Shown here piece after piece: positions 19,496-29,402 of a DNA stretch of 64,000 nt. The position numbers and the translations under genes were made by a program. How positions within the stretch are numbered: position 1 is the stretch's first letter; each line of letters begins with the position of its first letter. This DNA comes from an uncultured Alphaproteobacteria bacterium (lineage in GTDB: Bacteria; Pseudomonadota; Alphaproteobacteria; Rhodobacterales; Rhodobacteraceae): the NCBI GenBank assembly GCA_902570265.1, contig CACFXF010000002.1, forward strand, positions 1 to 64,000, given 5' to 3'. Under the pieces are notes generated by a model. The model saw only the letters and a program-made list of their open reading frames with translations. It made no database searches and had not been told where the DNA came from.

Positions 19496-20501
19496 AATTA
19501 ACATTTTTTATGAATCATTAGAAAAAAGTCTGTCTGTTGAAAAAGCCGAATTACTTTTCAATCATATAATGTCAGGTGATTTTTCCGATATAAAACTTAG
19601 TGCCATTTTGTCTGCAATTCGTTCAAGAGGTGAGACAGTTGAAGAGATAATAGGAGCAACAAAAGCTATGAGAAACCATGGCAAAAAAATTATTTCAGAT
19701 GATAATACTATTGATATTGTTGGCACAGGAGGTGATGGAAAAGGTACTTTGAATATTTCAACTGCCAGTGCACTGGTAGTTGCAGGTGCTGGAGTAAAGG
19801 TAGCAAAACATGGAAACAAGAATATTTCATCAAAATCAGGAGCTGCAAATATATTAGAGTCATTAGGTGTGAACATAATGATGGATACAAAAATTGCACA
19901 ACAAAGTTTAGAACAACTTGGTATTTGTTTTATGATGGCACCATTGTACCATCCCGCTATGAAAAATGTAATGAATGTTCGGTCTGAACTAGGAATTAGA
20001 ACAATTTTTAATATTTTGGGCCCAATGACCAACCCAGCTGGCGTTAAAAGACAATTAACTGGAGCTTTTGATAAAAATCTTTTGGAGCCAATGGCTCAAA
20101 CATTATTATCATTAGGTACTAAAAAAGCATGGTTAGTACATGGCAGTGATGGGACTGATGAGTTATCAATTTCAGGACTTACTTATGTGATAGAGTTAAA
20201 AAATGGTTCAATAAATAAATTTACTTTGAATCCAACTGATTTGGGGTTAAGTATTCATCCATTTAGTAAATTAATTGGAGGAGATCCAAAATATAATGCA
20301 GCAGAATTGACATCACTATTGTCAGGTAAGAAAAGTGCATATAGAGATTCTGTTATATTAAATTCTGCTGCTTCAATATATATATCAGGAAAGGTAGATA
20401 ATCTTGAAATGGGAATAAATGAAGCAACAAAATCTATCGATAAGGGTACAGCACTTAGTAAATTAAACGAATTAATTAATTTTTCTGAAGAGATAAAATG
20501 A
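19482..20501 (+). CDS. trpD: Anthranilate phosphoribosyltransferase
   Basis: Joins anthranilate to phosphoribosyl pyrophosphate, the second step of tryptophan synthesis. Signatures are IVGTGGDGKGTLNISTASA and KHGNKNISSKSGAANILESLG for PRPP and anthranilate binding, plus FNILGPMTNPAGVKRQLTGAF. I chose ATG 19482 (MEENKINIFYESL); ATG 19473 or TTG 19470 are also in frame. All choices overlap trpG, implying coupled translation. It has 339 residues from this start and overlaps trpC by four bases (ATGA). Confidence 0.95.
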   Translation: MEENKINIFYESLEKSLSVEKAELLFNHIMSGDFSDIKLSAILSAIRSRGETVEEIIGATKAMRNHGKKIISDDNTIDIVGTGGDGKGTLNISTASALVVAGAGVKVAKHGNKNISSKSGAANILESLGVNIMMDTKIAQQSLEQLGICFMMAPLYHPAMKNVMNVRSELGIRTIFNILGPMTNPAGVKRQLTGAFDKNLLEPMAQTLLSLGTKKAWLVHGSDGTDELSISGLTYVIELKNGSINKFTLNPTDLGLSIHPFSKLIGGDPKYNAAELTSLLSGKKSAYRDSVILNSAASIYISGKVDNLEMGINEATKSIDKGTALSKLNELINFSEEIK

Positions 20502-21289
20502 GTACTTCAATTCTACAAAAAATAAAAAAATACAAAATCAAAGAAATTCAAAACTTAAAAGAAAATTTTGGAGTAGATCATTTTGAAAAAAAAGCCCTAA
20601 TGTCCCCTCCCCCAATAGGATTTTTCAATAAACTAAAAAAAAATCCAGTACCTAATATAAATATAATTGCTGAGATAAAAAAGGCTTCTCCTTCTAAAGG
20701 TATAATCTGCAAAGATTTTTTTCCTACTGATATTGCAAAGTCTTACGAGAAATCTGGGGCTTCATGCTTATCAATTCTAACAGATTACCCGAGTTTTCAG
20801 GGTAAACAGGAAGATTTAATAGCTGTAAGAAAAATTTCAAATTTACCTATTTTAAGGAAAGATTTTATTTTTGATGAAATTCAAGTTTATGAAAGTCGTG
20901 CAATTGGATCAGATTGTATTTTGATCATTATGGCGGCATTAACTGATAATGAAGCTGAGTGTATTGAAAAAAAAGCAATTGAGCTTGGGATGGATGTAAT
21001 TTTAGAAGTTCATAATCAAAAAGAATTAGAAAGAGCTTTATTATTAAATTCAAAATTAATAGGTATTAACAATAGAGATTTAAATTCCTTTATTACTGAT
21101 TTAAATACCACAGCTAATTTAATTAAATTCATTCCTGAGGATTATTTGGTTATATCCGAAAGTGGTATTTTCACTAAGAATGACATCAAATTTATTTTGG
21201 ATTTTAAAGTGAATTCTTTTCTTATAGGAGAAAATTTTATGAAATCGTATAATATAGAACAAGAATTTTTGAAACTTTTAGATATTTAA
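20498..21289 (+). CDS. trpC: Indole-3-glycerol phosphate synthase
   Basis: TIM-barrel enzyme that closes the indole ring in tryptophan synthesis. Motifs are IIAEIKKASPSKGIIC (catalytic lysine region), LSILTDYPSFQG, LRKDFIFDEIQVYESRAIGSDCILII, GINNRDLNSF and ISESGIFTKNDI. The length is 263 residues, monofunctional with no fused TrpF. The start overlaps the trpD stop as ATGA, and moaC begins directly after its stop codon, so trpG-trpD-trpC-moaC-moeA form one tight unit. Confidence 0.96.
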   Translation: MSTSILQKIKKYKIKEIQNLKENFGVDHFEKKALMSPPPIGFFNKLKKNPVPNINIIAEIKKASPSKGIICKDFFPTDIAKSYEKSGASCLSILTDYPSFQGKQEDLIAVRKISNLPILRKDFIFDEIQVYESRAIGSDCILIIMAALTDNEAECIEKKAIELGMDVILEVHNQKELERALLLNSKLIGINNRDLNSFITDLNTTANLIKFIPEDYLVISESGIFTKNDIKFILDFKVNSFLIGENFMKSYNIEQEFLKLLDI

Positions 21290-21781
21290 ATGAAACAAAA
21301 AAGAGAAAATAAATTAAGCCATATTAGTGAAGATGGAAAAGCTTCAATGGTTAATATTAATAAAAAAAAAATAACAAAAAGGACAGCAATAGCCAGTTCA
21401 AAAATCTTTCTAAATAATGTAGCTTATAAATTAGCCAAAGAAAACAAATCACAAAAAGGAGATGTATTAAATACTTCAAGACTTGCTGGTATAATGGCTT
21501 CTAAAAAAACATCTGATTTAATTCCACTTTGTCACCAAATAAACCTTGATAAGGTAAGTATCGATTATGATTTTTGTAATGATGAAAAATGTATTATCAT
21601 AAAATCAACTGCAGTTACCTCCGGAAAAACTGGGGTAGAGATGGAAGCTTTGATGGGAGCCACACTAGCAAGCCTTACTATTTATGATATGTTAAAAGCT
21701 GTTGACAAAAAAATTGTGATTACCGACATTATGTTAGATTACAAGGATGGCGGAAGGTCTGGCAAATTTGTCCGAGATTAA
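21290..21781 (+). CDS. moaC: Cyclic pyranopterin monophosphate synthase
   Basis: Acts with MoaA in the first step of molybdenum cofactor synthesis, making cyclic pyranopterin monophosphate. Recognised from the LIPLCHQINLDKVSIDY motif, AVTSGKTGVEMEALMGATLASLTIYDM and the C-terminal KDGGRSGKF. It has 163 residues and begins immediately after the trpC stop. It overlaps moeA by 35 bases. moaC and moeA between trpC and lexA is a recurrent alphaproteobacterial order. Confidence 0.96.
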   Translation: MKQKRENKLSHISEDGKASMVNINKKKITKRTAIASSKIFLNNVAYKLAKENKSQKGDVLNTSRLAGIMASKKTSDLIPLCHQINLDKVSIDYDFCNDEKCIIIKSTAVTSGKTGVEMEALMGATLASLTIYDMLKAVDKKIVITDIMLDYKDGGRSGKFVRD

Positions 21782-22991
21782 AAAAAAACTAACTAACTTT
21801 GACGAAGCTTTAAGATTAATTCTATCATTAAAAAAAAATATTAAGATAAAAAGTGAAAGGATTAATTTAACAAAAAGTATTGGTCGCATATTAGCAAGGA
21901 ATTTATTAAGTTTGTGTGATAGTCCACCTATGGATGTTTCATCGATGGATGGCTATGCGATAAATGAAAAAGACCATATAAAAGAAAATACTCTTGAAGT
22001 TATCGATGAATCTTCAGCAGGTCGTCCAGCCAAAAAAAAAATATCTACTGGAAAAGCAGTAAGAATATTTACTGGTGCTTGTGTTCCTGAAGGTGCTAAT
22101 AAGGTAATTATTCAGGAAAATGTCAGGGTATTAACGAAGAATAAAATTCAGATTATAGACGCTTCAGACCTCACAAATTTATTTATTAGGAAAAAGGGTA
22201 CAGATTTTAAAAAAGGACAATACATTGGACTTAATAAATTGATTTCACCTAGAGAGCTTCTACTTTTGGCTTCAATGGGGTATGAGGAGTTTGAAGTAAT
22301 AAAAAAAATTAAAATCTCAGTAATCTCTGTAGGTAATGAATTAATAAAACCTGGTATTAAAAAAAACAAAAACAAAGTGTATGCATCCAATGCCTATGGA
22401 ATAGCTGGATTATTAAATAAATATTCTTGTGAATGTAAAATTATGCCAATCTCATATGATACTGTTCCATCAATAAAAAAAAATTTAATAAACGCTCTTC
22501 GTTATTCTGATTTAATCATTACAGTTGGCGGAGCATCTGTTGGTAATTATGACCTTGTAAAAACGGCAATACAAAAAATTGGTGCTAAATTCATTTTTGA
22601 AAAAGTAAATATTAAACCAGGAAAACCAACTTTTGCAGGGCTTTTGCAACAAACACCTATAATTGGGTTACCAGGCAATCCTGTTTCATCATATGTATGT
22701 GCTCAGTTATTTATTATTCCTTTAATAAAAGAATTGTTAAGTTTACAAAATGAAACCTACAAATTGTTTACAGCCTGCTTAAATTCAAAAATACCCAGAA
22801 ATGGATCTAGAATGCATTTTATGAGAGGAAATGTATTATTAAATAAAAGTAAAAATATTGTAAAACCAAAGAAAAATCAGGATAGTTCTTTAGTAAAAAC
22901 CTTACAAGAATCAAATTGTTTAATAATTAGACCACCACATGACCATGCTAAATTAATGGGTGATGAAGTAGACATAATTAAATTAATTTAA
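21747..22991 (+). CDS. moeA: Molybdopterin molybdenumtransferase
   Basis: Inserts molybdate into adenylylated molybdopterin. The domains show PPMDVSSMDGYAI, IFTGACVPEGANKVIIQE, the ISVGNELI motif, the MPT-binding TVGGASVGNYDLVK, and IKPGKPTFAG...GLPGNPVSSYVCA. The length is 414 residues from ATG 21747, which lies inside moaC. TTG 21768 is a possible later start. The long overlap is unusual among the tighter junctions here but supports coupled translation. Confidence 0.94.
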   Translation: MAEGLANLSEIKKKLTNFDEALRLILSLKKNIKIKSERINLTKSIGRILARNLLSLCDSPPMDVSSMDGYAINEKDHIKENTLEVIDESSAGRPAKKKISTGKAVRIFTGACVPEGANKVIIQENVRVLTKNKIQIIDASDLTNLFIRKKGTDFKKGQYIGLNKLISPRELLLLASMGYEEFEVIKKIKISVISVGNELIKPGIKKNKNKVYASNAYGIAGLLNKYSCECKIMPISYDTVPSIKKNLINALRYSDLIITVGGASVGNYDLVKTAIQKIGAKFIFEKVNIKPGKPTFAGLLQQTPIIGLPGNPVSSYVCAQLFIIPLIKELLSLQNETYKLFTACLNSKIPRNGSRMHFMRGNVLLNKSKNIVKPKKNQDSSLVKTLQESNCLIIRPPHDHAKLMGDEVDIIKLI

Positions 22992-23006
22992 TTTCTCAAG
23001 TTTTCT

Positions 23007-23035
23007 TGACACAAAAATAGAACAATTGTAGAACA
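23007..23035 (+). promoter_or_regulatory. lexA promoter, -35 TTGACA
   Basis: TTGACA at 23007-23012 is a consensus -35 element. After 17 bases comes TAGAAC (23030-23035), a 4-of-6 match to TATAAT. The LexA box lies between and over these elements, as expected for a self-repressed promoter. The lexA ATG is 20 bases after the putative -10 element, which leaves only a short leader. Confidence 0.5.
23021..23035. promoter_or_regulatory. LexA box (SOS operator), GAAC-N7-GAAC
   Basis: GAAC AATTGTA GAAC is an exact direct repeat with 7-base spacing. On the other strand it reads GTTC-N7-GTTC, the known alphaproteobacterial LexA operator. It is 20 bases before the lexA start and overlaps the putative promoter, so it indicates autoregulation. 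I saw no second copy upstream of uvrA, ssb or mfd in this window. Confidence 0.8.
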
Positions 23036-23054
23036 TATATTAGGAAATAAACTT

Positions 23055-23729
23055 ATGTTGACAAAAAAACAGTTAGAACTTTTAATTTTTCTTCAAGAAA
23101 AAATAACTAATTCAATAATACCTCCATCATTTGAAGAAATGAAAGTTGCACTAAACCTAAAATCAAAATCAGGTATCCATAGATTAGTTACTGCACTTGA
23201 AGAAAGAGGTTTTTTGAGAAGATTACCACATAGAGCTAGATCAATTGAAATATTAAAATCTTACAAAACAGTTAAAAATATTAATAAGTCAAATACAAAA
23301 CTATCAGATTTTAACTGTGATAATAAAACTAATACTAACTTAATAGATATTCCACTAGTTGGAAACATAGCTGCTGGTTCACCTATAGATGCAATTTACA
23401 ATGAAACTGAAAAAATAAATGTACCAACTTTTCTTTTAGGAAAAGGTAGTTATTTTGCTCTTAACATAATCGGGGATTCTATGATTGATGTAGGAATAAA
23501 TGAAGGAGATATCGCGATTATTAAACAAAAAAATAATGCTAATGACGGCGATTTAGTTGTTGCACTTATCGACGATACTGAAACTACGCTAAAAAGATTT
23601 AAAAGATCTGGCCCCAAAATTATACTTAAAGCAGAAAATAAAAATTATAAATCTCAAGTATATGAATCTGGATCAAATATAAAAATACAGGGTATTTTAT
23701 CTGGTCTAATAAGAAAATATAATTCATAA
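23055..23729 (+). CDS. lexA: LexA repressor, SOS response regulator
   Basis: Represses SOS genes and is inactivated by RecA-stimulated self-cleavage. The N-terminal winged-helix domain has LTKKQLELLIFLQEK and the recognition-helix region SKSGIHRLVTALEERGFLRR. The cleavage site is A107-G108 in VGNIAAGSPI. The peptidase S24 domain has the catalytic serine S142 in GDSMIDVG and lysine K180 in TTLKRF. The length of 224 residues fits alphaproteobacterial LexA. It is followed directly by gltX; the comEC gene often seen between them is absent. Confidence 0.96.
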   Translation: MLTKKQLELLIFLQEKITNSIIPPSFEEMKVALNLKSKSGIHRLVTALEERGFLRRLPHRARSIEILKSYKTVKNINKSNTKLSDFNCDNKTNTNLIDIPLVGNIAAGSPIDAIYNETEKINVPTFLLGKGSYFALNIIGDSMIDVGINEGDIAIIKQKNNANDGDLVVALIDDTETTLKRFKRSGPKIILKAENKNYKSQVYESGSNIKIQGILSGLIRKYNS

Positions 23730-23762
23730 AATTTAAAAATATTTTAATTGAAAAATCAAAAA

Positions 23763-25175
23763 ATGACTAATTCTATCAAAACTAGAACTATTACTAGATT
23801 TGCTCCTTCACCTACTGGATATCTACATTTAGGTGGTGCTAGAACTGCACTATTTAATTGGATTTTTGCTAAGAAATTTAATGGTAAGTTTTTATTGAGA
23901 ATAGAGGATACTGATAAATCTCGGTTAAATAAAGATGCATTATCAGCAATATTCGACGGGTTGAAATGGTTAGGTATAAATTGGGATGACGATGTGATTT
24001 ATCAATCTAATAGAAATAAAGAATATAGAGCTGTTGTAGAAAAATTATTAAAAGAAGGAAAAGCTTATCGATGTTATTCTACAAAAGAAGAAATAGATAT
24101 ATATAAAAATAAACTACTAAAACTTGGTAAAACAACTAAATTTGTCTCCCCTTGGAGAGAGAAATCTGCTGAATATAAAAAGAATGAATTTTATGTTGTT
24201 AGACTTAAGGTTCCAGAAACAGGAAGAATTATAATTAAAGATTGTGTTCAAGGAGATGTAACCTGGAACTGCAAGGATTTGGACGACCTTATTTTACTTA
24301 GATCTGATGGATCAGCCACATATAATCTTGCAGCCGTTGTAGATGATAATTATTTCAATATTACAGATGTAATTAGAGGAGATGACCATTTAACAAATAC
24401 GGCTAGGCAAAAACTCATATATTGTGCACTGAATTGGAAACTACCAAAATTTTCGCATATTCCACTAATACATGGATTTGATGGGAAAAAAATGTCAAAA
24501 AGACATGGTGCAGTAAGTGTGAATTCATATATAGAAGAAGGTATAAAATCTTCAGCTTTAGTAAGATATTTATGTCAATTAGGTTTAGATACTGGCAATG
24601 ATGATCTGAGGCATATTAATAATATAATAAAAGATTTTGAGATTAAAAAAATTGTGAAAAGCCCAGCAAGGTTTGACTCAATAAAACTGAATGATATCTG
24701 TGGCAAAATTATAAGAAAAACTGAAGATAAAGAATTATTAGAAGATCTAATTTATTTTCTTGACTATAATAAAATACCTGCTCTAACAATCAAGCAGCAA
24801 ATGAATGTAAAAGATTCTTTGCCTTTCTTAAAAATTAGATCAAAAAATTTTCAAGAACTGTATGAACAAGCAAAGTTTATAATAATAAGCGATGTGAGTA
24901 AAATAAGTGATGAATATAAAAATTTATTAACTGATTATAATATTGAATTAATTAAATCGTTATCAAAACAATTAAAAAATATAAAATGGATAAAAGAAAA
25001 TATAAATAATACTATAAAATCTTTTGCATTAAAAAATAATAAAGAATTTAAAGATATGGCCAAATTAATTCGAATCGCTATAGTAGGTACATCTAATTCA
25101 CCAGGTATATATGATATGATGATTGTTTTAGGGAAATCAGAAGTAATTAGGAGATTTACTAGTTTGGGAATTTAA
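23763..25175 (+). CDS. gltX: Glutamyl-tRNA synthetase
   Basis: Class I synthetase that charges tRNA-Glu. The HIGH-type motif is in [21 protein letters not shown] and the KMSKS-type motif in [11 protein letters not shown]. The length is 470 residues from ATG 23763. A TTG at 23748 would add five residues and cannot be excluded. The gene is 33 bases after lexA and 4 before gltA. Only this GltX is seen here, so I cannot say whether it also mischarges tRNA-Gln, as nondiscriminating alphaproteobacterial enzymes do. Confidence 0.96.
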   Translation: MTNSIKTRTITRFAPSPTGYLHLGGARTALFNWIFAKKFNGKFLLRIEDTDKSRLNKDALSAIFDGLKWLGINWDDDVIYQSNRNKEYRAVVEKLLKEGKAYRCYSTKEEIDIYKNKLLKLGKTTKFVSPWREKSAEYKKNEFYVVRLKVPETGRIIIKDCVQGDVTWNCKDLDDLILLRSDGSATYNLAAVVDDNYFNITDVIRGDDHLTNTARQKLIYCALNWKLPKFSHIPLIHGFDGKKMSKRHGAVSVNSYIEEGIKSSALVRYLCQLGLDTGNDDLRHINNIIKDFEIKKIVKSPARFDSIKLNDICGKIIRKTEDKELLEDLIYFLDYNKIPALTIKQQMNVKDSLPFLKIRSKNFQELYEQAKFIIISDVSKISDEYKNLLTDYNIELIKSLSKQLKNIKWIKENINNTIKSFALKNNKEFKDMAKLIRIAIVGTSNSPGIYDMMIVLGKSEVIRRFTSLGI

Positions 25176-25179
25176 AAAT

Positions 25180-26478
25180 ATGCAAAATAATAATAAAAAA
25201 AAAGTTCTTCTAGAAATTAACAATAATAAATTTGATCTACCAATTATATCTGGGTCTACTGGTCCAGAAGTGATCGATATTAGAACTTTATACAAAATTA
25301 GTAATTTATTTACTTTTGACCCAGGTTTTACGTCAACTGCATCATGCGAAAGTTCAATAACATTTATTGATGGTGATAAAGGGAAGTTATTATATAGGGG
25401 TTTTGATATTGCTGAATTAGCAATTAAATCAAATTTTTTAGAAGTATGTTACTTACTCCTGTATGGAAATCTACCAAAAAAAGACCAACTATTTGATTTC
25501 ACTCAACGAGTTACTAGGCATACGATGCTTCATGAGCAAATGATTTATTTTTTCAGAGGTTTTCGAAGAGATGCACATCCCATGGCCATTATTTGTGGTG
25601 TACAGGGTGCAATGTCTTCTTTTTATCATGATAGCCTAGATATCAATGATCCATGGCAAAGAGAAGTAGCATCAATTAGAATGATTGCTAAACTTCCAAC
25701 AATAGTTGCTTATGCTTACAAATATTCTACTGGGCAGCCCTTTGTATATCCCAACAACTCCTTAGACTATGCTGAAAATTTTTTACATATGTGTTTTTCA
25801 GTACCTGCTGAAAAATATAAGTCAAATCCAGTTTTAAACAAAGCTATGGATCGTATTTTTATTTTACATGCTGATCATGAGCAAAATGCATCAACTTCCA
25901 CAGTTCGTCTTGCAGGATCATCTGGCGCAAATCCTTTTGCTTGTATTGCTGCTGGAATTGCATGCCTTTGGGGTCCAGCACATGGAGGTGCAAATGAAGC
26001 TTGTTTAGATATGTTAAAAGAAATTGGATCAATTGACCGAATTCCTGAATTTATTAGCCGGGCAAAAGATAAAAATGATCCTTTTCGTTTAATGGGGTTT
26101 GGACATAGAGTTTATAAAAACTTTGATCCACGAGCAAAAGTAATGAAAGAAAGTGCAGACGAAGTTTTAAATCTTCTTGGGATAAATAATAATAAAACTC
26201 TACAAGTTGCAAAGGAACTTGAAAAAATTGCACTTGAAGATGATTATTTCATAGAAAAAAAACTTTATCCCAATGTTGATTTCTATTCAGGTATTATCTT
26301 AGAGGCAATGGGTTTTCCTACTTCTATGTTTACTCCAATTTTTGCTTTGGCTAGAACTGTTGGATGGATATCTCATTGGATAGAAATGCATTCTGATCCT
26401 GAGAAAAAAATCGGTAGACCAAGACAATTATATACTGGTAGCTTAGAAAAAAAATTCATCAACATTAAAGATCGTTAA
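25180..26478 (+). CDS. gltA: Citrate synthase
   Basis: Condenses acetyl-CoA and oxaloacetate, entering the TCA cycle. Type II hexameric form of Gram-negative bacteria: the N-terminal beta domain ([29 protein letters not shown]) is followed by the catalytic histidines in [14 protein letters not shown] and [10 protein letters not shown] and the [14 protein letters not shown] signature, with the catalytic aspartate in [10 protein letters not shown]. The length is 432 residues. It converges on lpxB with 5 bases between stops. The gltX-gltA pair next to the lpx cluster is a common alphaproteobacterial arrangement. Confidence 0.97.
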   Translation: MQNNNKKKVLLEINNNKFDLPIISGSTGPEVIDIRTLYKISNLFTFDPGFTSTASCESSITFIDGDKGKLLYRGFDIAELAIKSNFLEVCYLLLYGNLPKKDQLFDFTQRVTRHTMLHEQMIYFFRGFRRDAHPMAIICGVQGAMSSFYHDSLDINDPWQREVASIRMIAKLPTIVAYAYKYSTGQPFVYPNNSLDYAENFLHMCFSVPAEKYKSNPVLNKAMDRIFILHADHEQNASTSTVRLAGSSGANPFACIAAGIACLWGPAHGGANEACLDMLKEIGSIDRIPEFISRAKDKNDPFRLMGFGHRVYKNFDPRAKVMKESADEVLNLLGINNNKTLQVAKELEKIALEDDYFIEKKLYPNVDFYSGIILEAMGFPTSMFTPIFALARTVGWISHWIEMHSDPEKKIGRPRQLYTGSLEKKFINIKDR

Positions 26479-26483
26479 TAAAG

Positions 26484-27707
26484 TTAAATTTTTAGTATTT
26501 CCTCGTTGAGATATTTTAATGAAATTTTAGCTGCTTTTTCACTTGGTCTTTGTTCTTTCGTTGATAAAAGTCTTATTGCTTTCTTAAATAAATCTTTTTG
26601 TTTTTTTTGTAATGATATATTTGATAAAAGTTCTTTTGCAGAATTTTCAATAGATAATGTATTACATTTTTCAAATAAAAATTCTGGTACAACATTTTTT
26701 TTAAGAATAATATTTATAAGATTAGCAGATCTTACTTTTACAAAAGTTTTTAAAATTCTTTCAAAAAACCAACCACATTTGTATACTGAAATCATAGGTG
26801 TACCCGCTCTAGCAAGTTCTAGAGAAACTGATCCTGATGTATTAATTGCAATTGAAGATAATTGGAATAGTGAAAGCTTAAGTAAATTAAACTCTTCAAC
26901 ACTCATTTCAGATTCAGATAGAATCTTAACATCTATTTTATATTCAGCGATCTTTTGTTTTAAATAACTAAAAACACTTTGGGGAGAAGGAATAACAAAT
27001 TGTAAATCATCAAACTGCGAACCTAAATTTTGAATTAGTTCTACATAAATTGGAAGCATAGCTTTTATTTCAGATTGTCTTGAACCTGGTAAAATTGATA
27101 TTATCCTTTTTGTTCTATCTATATTCAATATATTGAAGAGTTTATTTTTCTCGTTATCCTGTATAAGATTTTCCTTAGAAATTGGATGGCCTACAAAATC
27201 ACAACTTAATCCATATTTCTCAAAATAAGGTTTTTCAAAAGGTAAAATTGCTAAAACTTTATCATATAAAACCGACATTTTTTTAGCCCTTTTAGGTCTC
27301 CATGCCCATACAGAGGGAGCCACATAATGAATAATTGGTACATATTTATCAATTTTCCTAATTTTTTTTACTAATCTAAAACAAAAATCAGGACTATCTA
27401 TAGTAATTATTAAATCTGGTTTCCATGCGTCAGCATAATTTGTAATACTAGAAATTATAGAATAAATTTTTGGGATGCTACTTATGATTTCAGTGATCCC
27501 CATTAATGATAAATCTTCAACTCTATAAAGACATACTAAACCCTCATTTTTCATTTTTGAACCACCTATCCCTTGAAAAACAAGTTCCTTTTGATGTGAT
27601 TTATTTAAATTAATAATTTCTTGAAATTGAGTTTTCATTTCTTTTATTAATTTTGAACCTAAAATATCACCAGAAGGTTCTCCAGCAATTACTAGAATTT
27701 TATACAT
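26484..27707 (-). CDS. lpxB: Lipid-A-disaccharide synthase
   Basis: Joins UDP-diacylglucosamine and lipid X to form the lipid A disaccharide, at the inner membrane. Motifs are ILVIAGEPSGDILGSKLIKEM at the N-terminus, GIGGSKMKNEGL, TIDSPDFCFRLVKKIRK, HYVAPSVWAWRPKRAKKM and LPGSRQSEI. The length is 407 residues. It is the last gene of the minus-strand block fabZ-lpxA-lpxI-lpxB, 15 bases after lpxI. Confidence 0.95.
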   Translation of the reverse strand: MYKILVIAGEPSGDILGSKLIKEMKTQFQEIINLNKSHQKELVFQGIGGSKMKNEGLVCLYRVEDLSLMGITEIISSIPKIYSIISSITNYADAWKPDLIITIDSPDFCFRLVKKIRKIDKYVPIIHYVAPSVWAWRPKRAKKMSVLYDKVLAILPFEKPYFEKYGLSCDFVGHPISKENLIQDNEKNKLFNILNIDRTKRIISILPGSRQSEIKAMLPIYVELIQNLGSQFDDLQFVIPSPQSVFSYLKQKIAEYKIDVKILSESEMSVEEFNLLKLSLFQLSSIAINTSGSVSLELARAGTPMISVYKCGWFFERILKTFVKVRSANLINIILKKNVVPEFLFEKCNTLSIENSAKELLSNISLQKKQKDLFKKAIRLLSTKEQRPSEKAAKISLKYLNEEILKI

Positions 27708-27722
27708 TATTAATCCAATTAG

Positions 27723-28589
27723 TTATTTAACAACAAAAATGAAAAGATCTAATTCATCAGCTAATTTTATTAATTTCTCTTTGTTTAAAAGAATGAGTCT
27801 ATTTTCAAAAAGTGCTAAACCATTAATTTTAGCGTTTCTAATATTTTTTAAAGTTTTTTCTCCAACTACTGGAAAATCAAACCTAGGATCTTGATTTACT
27901 TTAAGTGACTTAAAAAGAATTCCTTCAGAAATGTTTTTATTTTTTTTATCAGTATTTTTAAAATTTAAAACAAATTCAATCATAGCATCTGTTCCAGGAA
28001 GTGTTTCAATTGCTATACATAGACCATTAGAAACTATTAAAGATTGACCAATATCTGCCTTTGACATTACTTTATGGAATTCAATAGCTTTTTTTATGTC
28101 ATATTGATCTTGTTTAGTTGGTTTTCTTTTTGTAATAGATCCTTCTTTCAAAAAGAAATCTGGAATTATCTCGTGTAGCGATAAAATACTGAAGCCTTGA
28201 TTTTCAAAAAAAATTCCAATATTTCTTAATAGTATATCATCTGTTTCACTCAAATTGATATTATAATTCATAACAGAACTAAAATTCTTAATTGTAGATA
28301 AATTTTCATCAATAATATTTTTTCTTGTTATTTTTCCAGCAAAAACTAAATATCTAATAAATCTTTTTTTTAACTCATAAACCAAACCTTCAAAATCAAA
28401 TAAATCAAATAAAATATTATCAATACTTCCTGGGATATTTACTTTTATACCAATTGGAGAAAACACAATAGGTTCAATTCCATTCATAGTTAGTTCTCTA
28501 ATTATTAATTTAGGAAGTTCCCCTGAGCCAGAAATAAGGGCTATTCTATTTTTTTTCCCTTTAAATTTTACAATATTTTTTATACTCAT
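27723..28589 (-). CDS. lpxI: UDP-2,3-diacylglucosamine diphosphatase LpxI
   Basis: Hydrolyses UDP-2,3-diacylglucosamine to lipid X, replacing LpxH in many alphaproteobacteria (former DUF1009). The N-terminal domain starts RIALISGSGELPKLIIREL. The C-terminal domain includes DIGQSLIVSNGLCIAIETLPGTDAMIE and PRFDFPVVGEKTL with the conserved acidic and glycine residues of the family. It has 288 residues. The start ATG shares one base with the lpxA stop (TAATG), showing tight coupling. Confidence 0.94.
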   Translation of the reverse strand: MSIKNIVKFKGKKNRIALISGSGELPKLIIRELTMNGIEPIVFSPIGIKVNIPGSIDNILFDLFDFEGLVYELKKRFIRYLVFAGKITRKNIIDENLSTIKNFSSVMNYNINLSETDDILLRNIGIFFENQGFSILSLHEIIPDFFLKEGSITKRKPTKQDQYDIKKAIEFHKVMSKADIGQSLIVSNGLCIAIETLPGTDAMIEFVLNFKNTDKKNKNISEGILFKSLKVNQDPRFDFPVVGEKTLKNIRNAKINGLALFENRLILLNKEKLIKLADELDLFIFVVK

Positions 28590-29389
28590 TAATTACTATA
28601 TGGATTTAATATTGCTCTATCTTTTTCTGCTTTTATAAAATCTAATACCTTCTGAATTAATGGGTTATTCATAGTATCAATATCTAAGATTCTTTTTTGA
28701 AGAGTACTGTTTTGACAAAAAATGGATTCATATACACCTTTTAGTTCTTTAATATGCTTATTACTAACACCTAACCTTCTTAATCCTACTAAATTAAAAC
28801 CCATCAGCTTTGCTCTTTCACCATAAACCATGCCAAAAGGAATTACATCTTTTGTTACCATTGATAATGCTCCAATAAAAGCTCCTTCACCAATCTTTAC
28901 AAATTGGTGAACACCGGAGAGACCCCCAATATAAACTCTATCTTCTAAAACTACATGTCCAGCTAAAGCGGCATTATTAGCCAAAATAATTTTATTACCT
29001 AACTTACAATCATGACCAATATGACTGCCTAACATAAATAAACATTCATTACCAATTTTAGTTAATCCACCTCCTCCTTTTGTACCGGGATTTATAGAAA
29101 CACTTTCTCTTATTTTATTGTCAGAACCTATAATTAATTCATTAGGTTCACTTTTATATTTCAAATCTTGAGGTTGATGACCAATAGAAGCATATGGCCA
29201 AATTTTTGTATTATTTCCTATAACAGTTTTACCAACAATTGATACATGACTGAATAATTCAATGTTATCTTCTAAAACAACCTCTGAGGACACATAACAA
29301 AATGGACCAATCTTACAATTTTTACCAATAATTGCTTTCTCATCAATTACTGCATTTGGATGGATAGTACTAGAATTATGAATAGGCAT
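28589..29389 (-). CDS. lpxA: UDP-N-acetylglucosamine acyltransferase
   Basis: First enzyme of lipid A synthesis, adding a 3-hydroxyacyl chain to UDP-GlcNAc. A left-handed beta-helix of hexapeptide repeats (STIHPNAVIDEKAIIGKNCKIG and on) is followed by the catalytic-histidine region GHDCKLGNKIILANNAALAGHV and the HQFVKIGEGAFIG repeat, then a helical C-terminus. I use ATG 29389, giving 266 residues, close to the usual 260-270. An in-frame TTG at 29413, inside fabZ, would add eight residues. Confidence 0.95.
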   Translation of the reverse strand: MPIHNSSTIHPNAVIDEKAIIGKNCKIGPFCYVSSEVVLEDNIELFSHVSIVGKTVIGNNTKIWPYASIGHQPQDLKYKSEPNELIIGSDNKIRESVSINPGTKGGGGLTKIGNECLFMLGSHIGHDCKLGNKIILANNAALAGHVVLEDRVYIGGLSGVHQFVKIGEGAFIGALSMVTKDVIPFGMVYGERAKLMGFNLVGLRRLGVSNKHIKELKGVYESIFCQNSTLQKRILDIDTMNNPLIQKVLDFIKAEKDRAILNPYSN

Positions 29390-29402
29390 TTTTTTTACAA
29401 TA

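Noticed and set aside
19562-20032. 156-codon minus-strand frame opposite trpD
   Set aside because: TrpD motifs on the plus strand cover the same DNA completely. The antisense product has no recognisable pattern.
26506-26967. 153-codon plus-strand frame opposite lpxB
   Set aside because: lpxB is secure. The opposite frame has no start signal or domain.
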